Source: Chara braunii
Taxonomy: Eukaryota; Streptophyta; Charophyceae; Charales; Characeae
Assembly (NCBI GenBank): GCA_003427395.1
Contig: BFEA01001039.1
Coordinates: 175,951-196,128, forward strand
DNA: 20,178 nt
Direction of reading: 5' to 3'
Of this stretch, positions 1-8,126 are shown piece by piece. The position numbers and the translations under genes were made by a program. The first letter of the stretch is position 1. Each line of letters opens with the position of its first letter. A model generated the notes under the pieces. The model was not told the DNA's origin. It was given only the letters and a program-made list of their open reading frames with translations, and searched no databases.

Positions 1-10
1 TTTTTTTTTT

Positions 11-58
11 AATTCGGGCCATTTCTCGATTTATATGTGTCATCCTTGCGCAGGGGCC

Positions 59-90
<32 letters not shown>

Positions 91-108
91 ACGGATGTCC
101 CAAAGGAC
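11..108 (-). ncRNA. U6: U6 spliceosomal snRNA sequence, full length but A-tailed (probable retrocopy)
   Basis: On the minus strand this reads as U6 snRNA, the catalytic RNA of the spliceosome. It opens with the GUCC-UUUG-GGAC stem-loop (108-97) and AUCCG, as in green-plant U6. It continues with the conserved central block holding the intact ACAGAGA box and the downstream AGC triad, then the CCCCUGCGCAAGGAUGACAC segment and the 3' AAAUCGAGAAAUGG part. The length is 98 nt against about 102 in plants. A functional U6 gene should end in a run of T for Pol III termination. Here AATT is followed by at least ten A (positions 10-1), which is what a reverse-transcribed, A-tailed copy looks like. A TATAAG on the minus strand near 157-152 lies about 47 bp upstream, further than the usual plant Pol III TATA spacing. 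Identity as U6 is very secure. Whether it is functional is doubtful and cannot be settled because the window ends inside the tail. Confidence 0.93.
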
Positions 109-112
109 GTCC

Positions 113-690
113 CCCTGTTTCCTTTTCTTACTTCTGTGAACTTTTCTGCGCCTTATATCTTTTGTTAACAAAAGAATTTTAAAAATGTCGTTCGGTGTTG
201 GCATTGCTTGGCCTGGATGATGTGAGAAGATGCATGGACAGTTATAGATCTGTTTGCAATTTTGCATGCTACAGTTGTATTGCATACTCGCCTCCCTGTT
301 TTTATTCTTTTTTGACTGCTGTGAACTTTTCTGCGGCCTATCTTTTTGTTAACAAAATGCGCTTCGGTGTTGGCTTTGCATGTCCTGGATGATGTAAGAA
401 GATGCATGGGCATTTAGATCTGCTGCAATTTTGCATGCTACAGTTGTATTCGATGCTCGTCTCCCTTTTTTTTCTTTTTTAACAGTTGTGAACTTTTTCT
501 GCGGCTCATCTTTTTGTTAACAAAATGCTCTTCGGTGTAAATGGTATTGCTTGTCCTGGGATGACGTGAGAATATGCAGGAACATCTAGATCTGTTGTAA
601 TTGTGCTCTCTCCAGTTGTATCTGATACTTGTGTCCCTGTTTTCCTTCTTATACTGCTGTGTATCTGCTAACCAGAGTTTGTGGTGTGGA
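113..690. repeat. ~175-bp tandem repeat, three units plus a fragment
   Basis: Three similar units follow one another at about 113-293, 294-462 and 463-634, with a partial fourth from 635 to about 690. Each begins near CCCTGTTT, runs through a CTGTGAACTTTTCTGCGG block and a GTTAACAAAA palindromic block (GTTAAC at 164, 348 and 516, so spacings of 184 and 168), then CTTCGGTGTTGG, GATGATGT.AGAAGATGCA and CTACAGTTGTAT. In the first unit the palindrome is a 16-bp perfect inverted repeat, CTTTTGTTAACAAAAG. The units have diverged from each other and are not recent copies. They sit directly upstream of the U6 sequence in its own orientation, and related sequence lies next to the decayed U6 copies near 13 kb. 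The short reading frames in this stretch are not conserved between units, so I do not regard it as coding. Confidence 0.85.
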
Positions 691-718
691 TTGTTACGTA
701 CAAGTTTTTTGTAACCTT

Positions 719-823
719 TTTTTNTTTTTTTCAATTTTTTNTTTTTNTTNTTTTTTTTTTTNTTTTTNTTTNTTNTTNTTNTTNTTTTTTTTTTTTTTTT
801 TTTTTTTGGGGGTTATCTTTTTN
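719..823. other. Poly-T tract with 12 unresolved bases
   Basis: An almost pure T run contains Ns at 724, 741, 747, 750, 762, 768, 772, 775, 778, 781, 784 and 823. The Ns between 772 and 784 are spaced exactly three apart (TTN repeated). This is a low-quality homopolymer or an unresolved T-rich microsatellite. No coding or length inference across it is safe. Confidence 0.9.
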
Positions 824-1163
824 TTATCTAGAGTTTTGCTTTTTCTTGAGGTACACATGGAAGGTTTATTATGGAGCAAACTTCTGGCCAGGGTCTGGTC
901 ACAGAAGAGAGGGAAAAGCGAAATGATTTCTAGGTCTCAACGAACTAGAAGAGAGCGAAAAGCAAAATAGCTTCTACCTCGTACGTGGAATGATCTACTC
1001 TCTGCAAGGGGGGGGGTTGAGTCATCCGCACCTCAGGTTTGTGTTCTTTTCTGCTCCTGTGCTGGTGTGTTTTGTTTGTTTCAGTTGTTTCCAGAAATGT
1101 AGAACTGCCACGGTTGTCTGTCGTTCGTGTACTATATGTACAGAGACTGATAGAGTGGCATAG
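824..1163. other. Stretch with no recognisable feature
   Basis: No gene or RNA is recognised here. A short purine-rich portion (about 900-970) contains two loosely similar AGAGAG-GAAAAGC..AAAT.GCTTCT blocks, and a G9 run lies at 1008-1016. The short frames on both strands look random. Confidence 0.5.
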
Positions 1164-1340
1164 TCACTGGCTTTCACCAGCTGGCGTGTGGTGGTTAGAC
1201 CGTGGTTTGCAACTCCCTTGCTGGTGTGGTTCCAGTCAGGCATTCTAAAAATATCACTGGCTGTCGCCAGCTGGCATGTGGTGGTTAAACTGTGGTTTGC
1301 AACTGCCTTGCTGGTCTGGTTCCAGTCAGGCTTCTTAAAC
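1164..1340. repeat. 90-bp tandem duplication
   Basis: Two adjacent copies, 1164-1253 and 1254-1340, share TCACTGGCT...CCAGCTGGC, TGTGGTGGTTA, GTGGTTTGCAACT and GCTGGT.TGGTTCCAGTCAGG. Each copy contains a small inverted repeat (CTGGC-TGTC-GCCAG at 1257-1270 in copy 2), followed by GGTGGTTAA in copy 2 or GGTGGTTAG in copy 1. That pairing of a CTGGC/GCCAG hairpin with a GGTGGTTAA end resembles the miniature transposon family described below, so the unit may derive from a deleted member. That link is inference. Confidence 0.75.
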
Positions 1341-1486
1341 CGCGATTACACGGCCCCAGCCTTGCAGAAAGTTTTTGTTGCCACAAGCAAAACTCGGAGG
1401 CGCCACGCGGTCAGGCCCTCTATTGACAAAAAAAATCAGCGGCCTCTGACGTGGGGCGGGTTTCATGCTGACACCTGCGGGCCGAT

Positions 1487-1665
1487 ATGTGGTGTGCTAG
1501 TGCTTCAAGAATGTGCAAATGCCATGGTTTGGTTTTTGTGCTATACTAAATAGTGACATAGGGTGCACTACACTCCAATGTGGTGTTTCCAAAAATGTGC
1601 AAATGGCATGGTTTGGGTTTTGTGCTATACGGAATAGTGACATCGGGTGCACTACTTTCAAATGT
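1487..1665. repeat. Tandem duplication, period 84-91 bp
   Basis: Two copies, about 1487-1577 and 1578-1665, share ATGTGGTGT, AATGTGCAAATG.CATGG, TTTTGTGCTATAC, AATAGTGACAT and GGGTGCACTAC. The AATGTGCAAATG block recurs 84 bp apart (1510 and 1594) while the ATGTGGTG block recurs 91 bp apart, so copy 1 carries a small insertion or copy 2 a deletion. Nothing suggests coding. Confidence 0.85.
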
Positions 1666-1666
1666 G

Positions 1667-1790
1667 TTAAAACAAGACTACCTTCGAGCCTCTTTTCGCT
1701 GAGGCGGAAAAGAACTGCGTGCCAAGCTCTGCCGAAGCACCAGCACCACTTTTTTTTTTTTTAGGCTGGAGCGTACATCCACCTTGGCAA
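1667..1790. mobile_element. Decayed half-copy of the TTAA miniature element family
   Basis: Read on the minus strand, about 1770-1700 matches the right half of the element at 6106-6309: CCAGCCTAAA then A-rich, then GTGCTT.GGCA.AGCTTGGC.CGCAG and a GCCTC block. A TTAA at 1667-1670 followed by a degenerate ACTACCTTCG lies where the terminal repeat of an intact member would be, and the GGCTGG half of the central hairpin is at about 1764-1769, roughly 100 bp further in, as expected. The second half beyond about 1790 is not recognisable. A separate TTAAACCGCG at 1335, followed by CGGCCCCAGCC, resembles another isolated left end. Confidence 0.55.
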
Positions 1791-2683
1791 GCACAAAACT
1801 GCACAATCACTCTTAATAAGTCGATCAAAAGGAGACGTCAGTCCAAAGAGACCTAAAGTCATCATGCATAGACTAAATATCACAGTGCAAGGAACAGAAA
1901 CCATCGACATAGAAAGGAAGAACAATGAAGCAATGAAGAAACAGCAGAATGAGGAAGAAGAAGAAGAAGAAGAAGCAGGATCAAGACCACAAGATTGGCC
2001 GAAAACAAGAAAGTTTCAGAAGCCTCCGATTCAAAAACCCGCATATCGTTCAGCAACGACCAAGCTGGGGTACGCAGTACCCCACCTGAAGTCTCCGCCT
2101 ACGGACCGCCTCTGCGGACACTCACCGAAACAGGCCCTGAAGCCTCCAGACCAAACTCGGACAGCAATTCAAGAAGCCCTCCACTCCTGGGTCCCTAATT
2201 TGCACGGGCCCGTGGGCCCAAAAACAGCTATCCTTCCTTATCAGAAGGCCCTCTCACTCACAGGCCCCCAATCTGAAGGCCCTCTCACTCACAGGCCCCC
2301 AATCTGCACAGGCCCTTGAGCCCAAAAAAACACAAGTATCCAACAGACAGGTGCCCCCTATCTGCACGGGCCCATGGGCCCCAAAGTTCCAGTCACACCA
2401 GGGAGGAATCTGTCCCACCTGGTCAAACAAGTAACCCAATCATCCCAAATTCCACCAAACTTGGAGGAGAAAATCACAAGGACGCTATCAAAAACTGCAT
2501 CCCTGAATCCCCTCAGTCTCAATTCAACCTTCAGCGAAAATAGAAAAAAAAAAACTCAGCGGCTGGCATAGAGGTGAGACGTTTTGCCCTATGCATGCAA
2601 GAACGACCCCACAAACCCCATCTTCTGCCTCTTGCTAACGTAAGAACAGTAATCCTGCAGATTCTGAAAGCATAACCCATTCT
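1791..2683. other. Low-complexity and proline-rich stretch, no recognised gene
   Basis: A plus-strand frame at 1864-2319 would encode 151 residues, with an eight-residue glutamate run from a GAA repeat (near 1950) followed by proline-, lysine- and threonine-rich sequence. A second plus-strand frame overlaps it (1995-2198, resuming 2316-2543) and reads serine- and proline-rich, broken by stops. I recognise no domain in either. Between about 2202 and 2385 the GGGCCC-rich motif GCACGGGCCC.TGGGCCC occurs three times in varied form, and a 31-bp unit starting GAAGGCCCTCTCACTCACAG is exactly repeated at 2244 and 2275. This could be a decayed retroelement gag-like region or simple repeat-derived sequence. 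I cannot choose between them. Confidence 0.4.
2244..2305. repeat. 31-bp perfect tandem duplication
   Basis: The unit starting GAAGGCCCTCTCACTC and ending GGCCCCCAATCT occurs twice back to back, at 2244-2274 and 2275-2305, without visible mismatches. It is far better conserved than the other duplications here and so is probably the most recent. Confidence 0.85.
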
Positions 2684-4086
2684 TCAAAACCACTCTCTGG
2701 TTTTTATGAACCGCCGCACGCATCTGACACCCACTGGCCAATCGAACACACGAATTACACATCCCAAAAAGTCCCAGCTTGACGAACTACCTGTACATTC
2801 CAAGGCGAGGTTCCGATCGTAACAATCTTCAAAACATCGCATGATTTTCTGAACCTCCTTCAGTGATTCGATATCCCCAGTCCGATACTTCACAAAGAGG
2901 GACACGTCGTCAATCAGACGTAGCCCGTGCACCAAATATCGATCACTACCCAAAGAAGACGGAAAAGAAAATTCAGAAAAAACGCACAATAGGAATGCGA
3001 CCGCAGGACTCGACGGTTTCCGCATAGCGATCCCTACCCTCTGTTGCAATCTCCTCCCACATGCTGAAATGGTGTGTTCCAAATCAATCTGCAGGAATAC
3101 CCAGATGATAGCAAACGCAACCATCTGCCAACCCTCCTGCTTCTTACCCTGTAACAACTTAGCTCCTTTCCCTCGACTTCTGATAAAAACTCCCCCCACC
3201 CCTCGCGTTTGCCAGAAATCTATCAACCAGTCGACAGCATTCGTAATAGAAGCATGGGGGAGGTTACAGAACATATCTTTTACATCAAAGGGGCTGCAGT
3301 AAGGAGCTCGTCTCCTTTCCTTAGGTCCTTAGTGATCAGACCAATCGTTTCAATCCGCCTATCCGTGCCCCTCAGATTGAAATCGGAACGAACAGGTAGC
3401 TCCAAGACCAGCTGATTCACCACCTGTGAGATCTTCCGGCTAACCCTCACACTACATTCCGGAAAAAAAGGGCATACTGGTCTCCATTTCTGCACGTCCT
3501 TGTGCTTTTAGGGATTACATAAGACCTTCCCAATTTGCCATGTGTATCCCATTTTCCAAGCTTCTCCAATCCCAACAGTGCATACGTACTCCTGTCGTGC
3601 GTTATCCAATAGGGTCTCCTCTGTCTTAATCCGGTCAACGAAACCCGGATTACTCAAAAACAGCTTATCCATCCCATTACGATACAATAAAGGGCAGCAT
3701 ACCAGGATATCCCCTGGGTTGTGATCAATCGGGGTCCGTACCAGGCCACGTAAATTCTCCCTTCGGCTATCCATTTCTTCCTCTGTGCAACAATCGCCAT
3801 CCTCTATTTTGCTTCTCACAATACACGGCATTAGATCACAGCTACGGACAGAAGGCACTTCGAAGCGCAATCTCTCAAAGGACACACAAATCTATCGTTT
3901 CAACCTTCCCACAACATCCTCTCTAGACGGGCGAGTCACATTTTTGTTGTTCTTTATCCAATCAGGTGCATCCGCCGACTCGTTCATTCTGAAAAGTACA
4001 TGCCCATCCTGACGAGGGAACTTACTGGAGGACGAAGAACAGGTACAACAGATTGTATCCTCAGAAGCTCTAAAGTTGAAAAACAC
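2684..4086 (-). pseudogene. Decayed reverse transcriptase, Penelope-like in its motifs
   Basis: Minus-strand frames carry reverse transcriptase motifs in the correct order. A fingers-like KWRPVCPFF lies at about 3490-3465. Motif A (DVKDMFCNLPH) spans the start of the 196-residue frame whose first Met is at 3274. Motif B appears as GIAMRKPSSP at residues 81-90 of that frame. The catalytic pair is LIDD at residues 120-123 (2917-2906), followed by a WDFLG at 167-171 that fits the FLD/FLG segment after the catalytic loop. A DV..LFTNIP-type motif A, a P.SP..A.....E-type motif B and the FL[DG] segment are typical of Penelope-like elements. No GIY-YIG nuclease is visible. The gene is broken: in-frame stops near 3892 and 3508, a shift around 3510-3530 and another at about 3275-3290. 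LIDD departs from the usual YxDD/FxDD. The RT call is firm; the subfamily is inference. Confidence 0.8.
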
Positions 4087-4654
4087 ACACTTATTCTACA
4101 GCCACACCACTCTCATCCTACGGACAACCATCTTCCTCCATTCTTCCTCAGCCTCCCCCCCATAACCCAATTAGCACATAGTGACCATATCCCAGGTTTA
4201 CTGAGGACAACATCGTAGGTAACTCGTGCTACCAGCCGTTCCCGAATATTCAAATTAAAAAATCGCTTGATGGCCCCAGAAACAACAAGGCGGAGCTGAT
4301 AGCGACTACGCTTATCAGAGAAGCACCTGATAGTCGAAAAAGCCTTCGCCAAGGCAGAAAAATCCCAGCAAAACAGCTCCCTCCTGGAAGATGGATTGGA
4401 CAGCAAACGAGCCAAAGAAGGTTTCAAAGCAAGAGCACGAGGTAAGAAGGGTACAATAGTTGATGTTAGCAGAAAATTCCCGGACTTAAACAACCCTCTC
4501 GCTTTCTTCAGCAAACCGACGAAAATATCCAAATGAACCACAGAGTACCCATACCTTAGTTTCAAGAGCTTCCAATCCTCAACCAATTTATCCCCGCCAC
4601 TACATACAATCCCAACCGAAGCCGTTTTGTCCGCCAAACATGATTTATCCAAAA

Positions 4655-4864
4655 TTAAACCACCAGTGCTTGGCCCAGCTATCGGCCGCGGTGCTTCCCC
4701 GTTAACGCGCCGCGCCTTTAGGGCTTCGGGGAACCGGACCACAATGGCTGGAAGCGCCAGCCAAAAACATAACAAAACGGGTACCCCGGCACTTCGGCAA
4801 AAATCCGCGCGAAGGGGCATTCGAGGCTCGGCATCGATAGCTGGGCCAAGTAGTGGTGGTTTAA
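4655..4864. mobile_element. TTAA-flanked miniature inverted-repeat element, copy 1 (best preserved)
   Basis: A 202-bp body (4659-4860) is flanked on both sides by TTAA (4655-4658 and 4861-4864). The ends are inverted repeats: ACCACCAGTGCTTGGCCCAG on the left matches ACCACCACTACTTGGCCCAG read inward from the right with two mismatches, and the match extends about 26 bp to CTATCG. The exact centre is a GGCTGG-AAGCG-CCAGCC hairpin (4746-4762). A body this short cannot encode a transposase, so it is non-autonomous. Duplication of TTAA is the target preference of the piggyBac superfamily, but the ends lack the CCC start typical of piggyBac. It is GC-richer than its surroundings and sits inside the minus-strand retroelement, so it inserted after that element. 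Confidence 0.85.
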
Positions 4865-5335
4865 CGATAGGCAAGGCGAAATCTCACCGACAGTCGAATG
4901 AAGAACCGGATGCGTATGACGGACACCTTTCAGCAACACACCATTGTCTCGACAACTGCTCCTCCGTCTCTCGTTCTTTCCCGGTCTCCTGCGCTTGACT
5001 CGGAGTCTACCTGTTTTCCCCTTACTGTTCAGACGAGGGCACAACCATTGAATGACCCGTTTCTCAAGTTGCAACACATCCCTCTCATCGCACTGGAATA
5101 GTGGAACAGCCATGTATTGCCTAACCCTACAGCGTCGCAACCAACTATACAGTCTATGATTGTGATGCCCCCCATTGACCACCTGCGCGTTGAGAGCCCG
5201 ACCAACAGGTTCATCCCATCTAACAGGTTATGATCTCGTTGTCGACCCAAAGTATAGATGGCGAGTCCAGGGTGACACAAGCACGTACACCAGGGGCCCT
5301 TCGCATAACCCGAAATTAAAACCCTCCGCCAAGCG

Positions 5336-5393
5336 CTCCAATAGGTATCCCTTAATCCCCCCGGCTCCAATAGATATCCCTTAATCCCCCCGG
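5336..5393. repeat. 29-bp tandem duplication
   Basis: CTCCAATAGGTATCCCTTAA followed by a C-rich tail is repeated at 5336-5364 and 5365-5393 with one substitution (GGTATCC versus GATATCC). It lies upstream of the retroelement relic. Confidence 0.85.
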
Positions 5394-5667
5394 CTCAAGG
5401 GATTTCCCCACTCACTATCAGATGTACCACTAAAAGATGGAAAAAAGAATTAAACTCTTGATCCTTCAAGTAGAAACTCGTAGAGTCAGAGGAGAGTGGC
5501 TCAACCAAGAGAGAAGAAGAGCAATCAGATACCAAAGTAGAAGCATTACCACCACTCCGTTTTAATCGGCACTCACTAGCTAGCGACCACAAACGCGCCA
5601 CGTTCGGGACGTCTCCCTAGAGTTCCACGCTTCTCTCATCCGCATCTTTCTGTCCGTCCGAGGAAGT

Positions 5668-6075
5668 CTAGGTTTCATTGTCATGGACACTGTGTACGGA
5701 GCACTCACCTCCCACTCTCGATTGTTTACCTTTGTCGATGTCTTTGCTGAACACCTTATTGGCAGGATATTCTGCTAATTCAGCGGTCGTCTCCTCCACA
5801 CGTCCAAGTTTGATAGCCGCTTCCTTGCAGTAAGGTTCCGGGCCCGACTTCTTAAGCCCGCGTAGCTTCTTCTTCTCATTTTTAATAACAGCAAATTGAT
5901 CGTTGACTTTCGAAGCTTTGTCCCGGCCCTCGTCAGGCTTCTGTCCGGCCCTTCCCGGAGTGGCTTTCTTGCCTTTCCGAACCGATCTCATTGCTGCCTT
6001 CAAGCGCTCTTTCAGATTCGTTCCCCCTAGACACCTTGGACTGGTAGGACTGTTCATCCGAAGTCTTATTCCCAA
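5668..6075 (-). other. Open frame for a basic 135-residue sequence, unrecognised
   Basis: A minus-strand frame of 135 residues is rich in Lys, Arg and Glu (for example KGKKATPGRAGQKPDEGR and KNEKKKLRGLKK), which is unusual composition for random frames in this window. It lies upstream of, and on the same strand as, the retroelement relic, so it may be a remnant of a basic N-terminal or ORF1-like region. I recognise no fold or motif, and the frame is overlapped by other frames on both strands. It could equally be chance. Confidence 0.3.
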
Positions 6076-6101
6076 CGTTGCCTGGGAAAACGAGGCGGTG
6101 G

Positions 6102-6313
6102 TTGAAATCCGCGCAGTACATGGCCCCAGCCAGCTTGAGAATCACAAACATGATTGAGACTCAGCTAAAATTTTCGAGGCTCGGGCCAACCAGACCAGAA
6201 TGCCTGGCGTTGCCAGCCTAAACAAAAATGCTGTACTTGTGCTTTTGGCAAAGCTTGGCGTGCAGGGCGAATTCGCCTCGTACACAACAGGCCCGGATGG
6301 GCTGGTGGTTTGA
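6102..6313. mobile_element. TTAA-family miniature element, copy 2
   Basis: The 204-bp body (6106-6309) is flanked by TTGA at 6102-6105 and TTGA at 6310-6313. The left end AATCCGCGCAGTACATGGCC corresponds to the copy 1 terminal repeat with several changes, and the right end is GGGCTGGTGGT. The centre carries CTGGC-GTT-GCCAG (6204-6216). The segment ACCAGACCAGAATGCCTGG lines up with ACCGGACCACAATGGCTGG in copy 1 at the same distance from the centre. The matched TTGA pair suggests target choice is TTNA-like, or that a shared mutation followed insertion. Confidence 0.7.
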
Positions 6314-6483
6314 CCTGTCAGTATGTCGCCCAGCTATTTCGTTCCTATTGGATGGTTCACCTGCCGTGCTTGGAGGGGCTCGACCTACGAGACCAAGAAT
6401 GGCCGCCGAAATCAAATATCTCTTGGCGTGTGGCACCGATGGAGGCTGGGAAAAAGAGACTCTCAGAGGTAGTGGTGGTTCAA
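6310..6483. mobile_element. TTAA-family miniature element, copy 3, abutting copies 2 and 4
   Basis: The body (6314-6479, 166 bp) starts CCTGTCAGTATGTCGCCCAG, close to the family left end, and ends GGTAGTGGTGGT, matching the copy 1 right end. It shares its left tetranucleotide TTGA with copy 2 and its right tetranucleotide TCAA with copy 4. Internal GGGGCTCGACC...GAGACCAAGAATGGCC lines up with the corresponding region of copy 1. It is shorter than copies 1 and 2, so it has lost about 35-40 bp. Confidence 0.6.
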
Positions 6484-6600
6484 ACCACCAGTATCTAGCC
6501 CAGCTATGCAGGTCGACCCTCGGGCGACCGGTATGCTGAGCCAGCTGAGCTTGTCCGTACCAGTACAGGACAGGCCAACCCTGGAAGAACCAGAAGAGCA
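6480..6600. mobile_element. TTAA-family miniature element, copy 4, right end missing
   Basis: Directly after TCAA (6480-6483) comes ACCACCAGTATCTAGCCCAG, a near-perfect family left end. A CTGG-AAGAA-CCAG hairpin (6581-6593) lies about 100 bp further in, where the family centre should be, followed by an A14 run as in the A-rich half of other copies. No recognisable right end follows, so the copy is truncated or decayed after about 6600. Confidence 0.6.
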
Positions 6601-6872
6601 AAAAAAAAAAAAAACTATGCTAGGGATGTGAATGCGTTAGGATACATTTTTCGTACCACGCACCCAGTCTTGCCGTAGCAGCCTCATGGCCTTCCTGTCA
6701 GGGACAACAAAGTAAAAGCTTGCTGTTTGAAACTTAAGAAAAAAAAAAAAAAAAGGGCCCAGTGCCCAAGGCTAATATTACCAATAAGAGGAATGAGGCC
6801 GGGGTCCTCACAGTCTGCCCGGAGAAACCGAACCGAACTTGCTGAGAACCAGGCTCAACGTCCATCATGTGG
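6601..6872. other. Two A-runs and unassigned sequence
   Basis: A homopolymeric A tract opens the stretch and another lies near 6738-6754, each followed by unremarkable sequence. No gene or RNA is recognised. Confidence 0.4.
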
Positions 6873-6963
6873 TGACGATGATGATGATGATCATGATGAT
6901 GATGATGATACTAATGAGGATGACGATGATGATGATACTCATGATGATGATGCTGATGGTGAT
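6873..6963. repeat. GAT trinucleotide repeat, tract 1
   Basis: An imperfect (GAT)n tract interrupted by GAC, CAT and ACT. It is translatable as an aspartate run, but the frame has no recognisable flanking domain and closes soon after, so I treat it as a microsatellite. It lies at the head of the first ~500-bp duplication unit. Confidence 0.85.
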
Positions 6964-7380
6964 AAAAAATTGTATTTATTGTAGTAAGCTATGCTATATC
7001 AACAATTCTGGTCTCCTAATCCTAGAGCAACTTCTAGCCCTCCCTGTACCAGGACATTGTAAATCCGAGACAAAACCAACCTAACCAATGTCACCCATAG
7101 CTGATCTCTCCTCGCCACCGAGCCGCCCCCCCCGATTCGCGAGTGGATTGCCTTCCTCCCTCGGCAACCCCCAGATCTCTCTACAAGGACTCACGCTCCT
7201 GCCATTGCATGTTAGAGGGCAGCGCCCCAGCTTCGGCCAGCGTCGTTCTGGTGTCGGCAAAACAGGGGCACAGAAAAGAACAACTCTGCAGATATCGGTC
7301 TGGGTTCGACCATCTCTGAAACCCTATATCTCGGATGTGGAAGAAAACTAGATGCTGTCCAAAAACTCCAGAACACCAGA
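6964..7380. repeat. Segmental tandem duplication, copy A
   Basis: Copy A matches copy B (7467-7893) in order: CTATGCTATATCA (6989), CTCCTA..CCTAGAGCA, CTAGCCCTCCCT, CATAGCTGA, CCCCAGATCTCTCTACAAGG, GGCAGCG, CAGCGTCGTTCTGG, GGGGCACA, and CAACTCTGCAGATATCGGT (7291 for GATATCGG). The offset between copies drifts from 500 to 512 bp. Copy A holds about 16 extra bases around 7225-7240 where a CAGCG block has itself been duplicated. Each copy is preceded by a GAT tract, so the duplicated unit includes the microsatellite. Confidence 0.85.
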
Positions 7381-7394
7381 AAGCTTAATATAAC

Positions 7395-7470
7395 AATGAT
7401 GAGATAATGATACTAATGATGATGATGATGATGATGATGTTGATGAAGATGATTATGCTGATGATGATTA
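7395..7470. repeat. GAT trinucleotide repeat, tract 2
   Basis: An imperfect (GAT)n tract at the head of duplication copy B, corresponding to tract 1 but shorter and with different interruptions, as expected for microsatellites diverging after duplication. Confidence 0.85.
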
Positions 7471-7893
7471 TGGTAAAAAATTAGAAGACTATGCTATATC
7501 ATCACCATTGGCCTCCAACTCCTAGAGCACCTCCTAGCCCTCCCTATGCCAAGACCTTACATCTCAGAGACTACGCCCTCCTAACCATTGTCAGCCATAG
7601 CTGACCTGTTCTCACCACCTAGACTATTTCGAGCCCCATAGGTCGTCAAGGAAGCCCCCCCAGTTCGCCATTTGGATTGCCTCCCTCCCTCAGCAAAACC
7701 CCAGATCTCTCTACAAGGCCTCATACCCTTGCCAATGCAGGTTACAGGGCAGCGTCGTTCTGGCATCAACGAACGAGGGGCACAAAACTAGGCAACTCTG
7801 CAGATATCGGTGTTGATTCGGTTATCTCTAAAATCTATATCATGAATGAGGAAGTAGGCCAGATGCCGCCCAGCATTTCAGAAAACCAGGATG
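7467..7893. repeat. Segmental tandem duplication, copy B
   Basis: Second copy of the ~500-bp unit, aligned block by block with copy A. The divergence is substantial (scattered substitutions and small indels throughout), so the duplication is old. Beyond GATATCGG (7803) both copies keep a similar tail up to about the CCAG near 7890. After that they separate. Confidence 0.85.
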
Positions 7894-8126
7894 CAAGATA
7901 TAACATGGATGATGTTAATGTTACACCTACGGTTAATCTCCCCCTCCCCTCCTTTCCACCCTATCCGGAAGCTGCCTCCGCCGAGATGGATTACCGAGAG
8001 GCAGCCATAACAGCCCCAACTTGGGACAGTCTCACCTTCATCCCCGCTATCACAGAGAGGTATACAGTTCCCTCCCAAAGTATGCCTCTGCCTACCTTTT
8101 ACCTTGATCTGCCCCCGCTGGTGTGA
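7677..8126 (+). other. 149-residue open frame, unrecognised
   Basis: This frame begins inside duplication copy B and runs past its end. The latter part is rich in proline, serine and acidic residues (for example LPLPSFPPYPEA). The equivalent region of copy A does not keep the frame, and no domain, signal peptide or membrane segment is evident, so I doubt it is a real gene. It is recorded because it is one of the longer uninterrupted frames in the window. It could be an exon fragment. Confidence 0.25.

Larger units (their letters stand above)
4113..5600 (-). pseudogene. Probable N-terminal portion of the broken retroelement, interrupted by a miniature transposon
   Basis: Upstream of the RT on the same strand, a frame ending at 4113 and opening at 4874 reads 253 residues, but its first ~70 residues are translated from the inserted miniature element (4659-4860). 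Its remaining leucine- and arginine-rich part (about 4113-4640) would lead into the RT after one frame change. Further upstream, overlapping frames at 4718-5182 and 5029-5370 share sequence in different registers, a sign of frameshifted decay. I recognise no domain in this part. The assignment rests on strand, adjacency and continuity toward the RT motifs. An unrelated relic is possible. Confidence 0.4.

Noticed and set aside
151-160. TATA box of the U6 gene
   Set aside because: At about 47 bp upstream of the U6 start it is too far for a plant Pol III TATA, and no upstream sequence element was found at the matching distance.
113-690. CRISPR-like array
   Set aside because: The repeated part is the whole unit, the units are diverged, there are no short exact repeats with unique spacers, and the U6 places this in a eukaryote.
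438-734. Lysine-rich minus-strand frame near the left edge
   Set aside because: It crosses an N-containing poly-T region and a tandem repeat whose other units do not keep the frame.
6218-6601. A 127-residue minus-strand frame
   Set aside because: It lies entirely over three miniature elements joined end to end, so it is a by-product of their GC-rich sequence.
6727-6984. Aspartate-rich frame over the GAT tract as an acidic protein
   Set aside because: The aspartates come purely from the GAT microsatellite. The frame begins in a poly-A tract and has no conserved counterpart in the duplicated copy.
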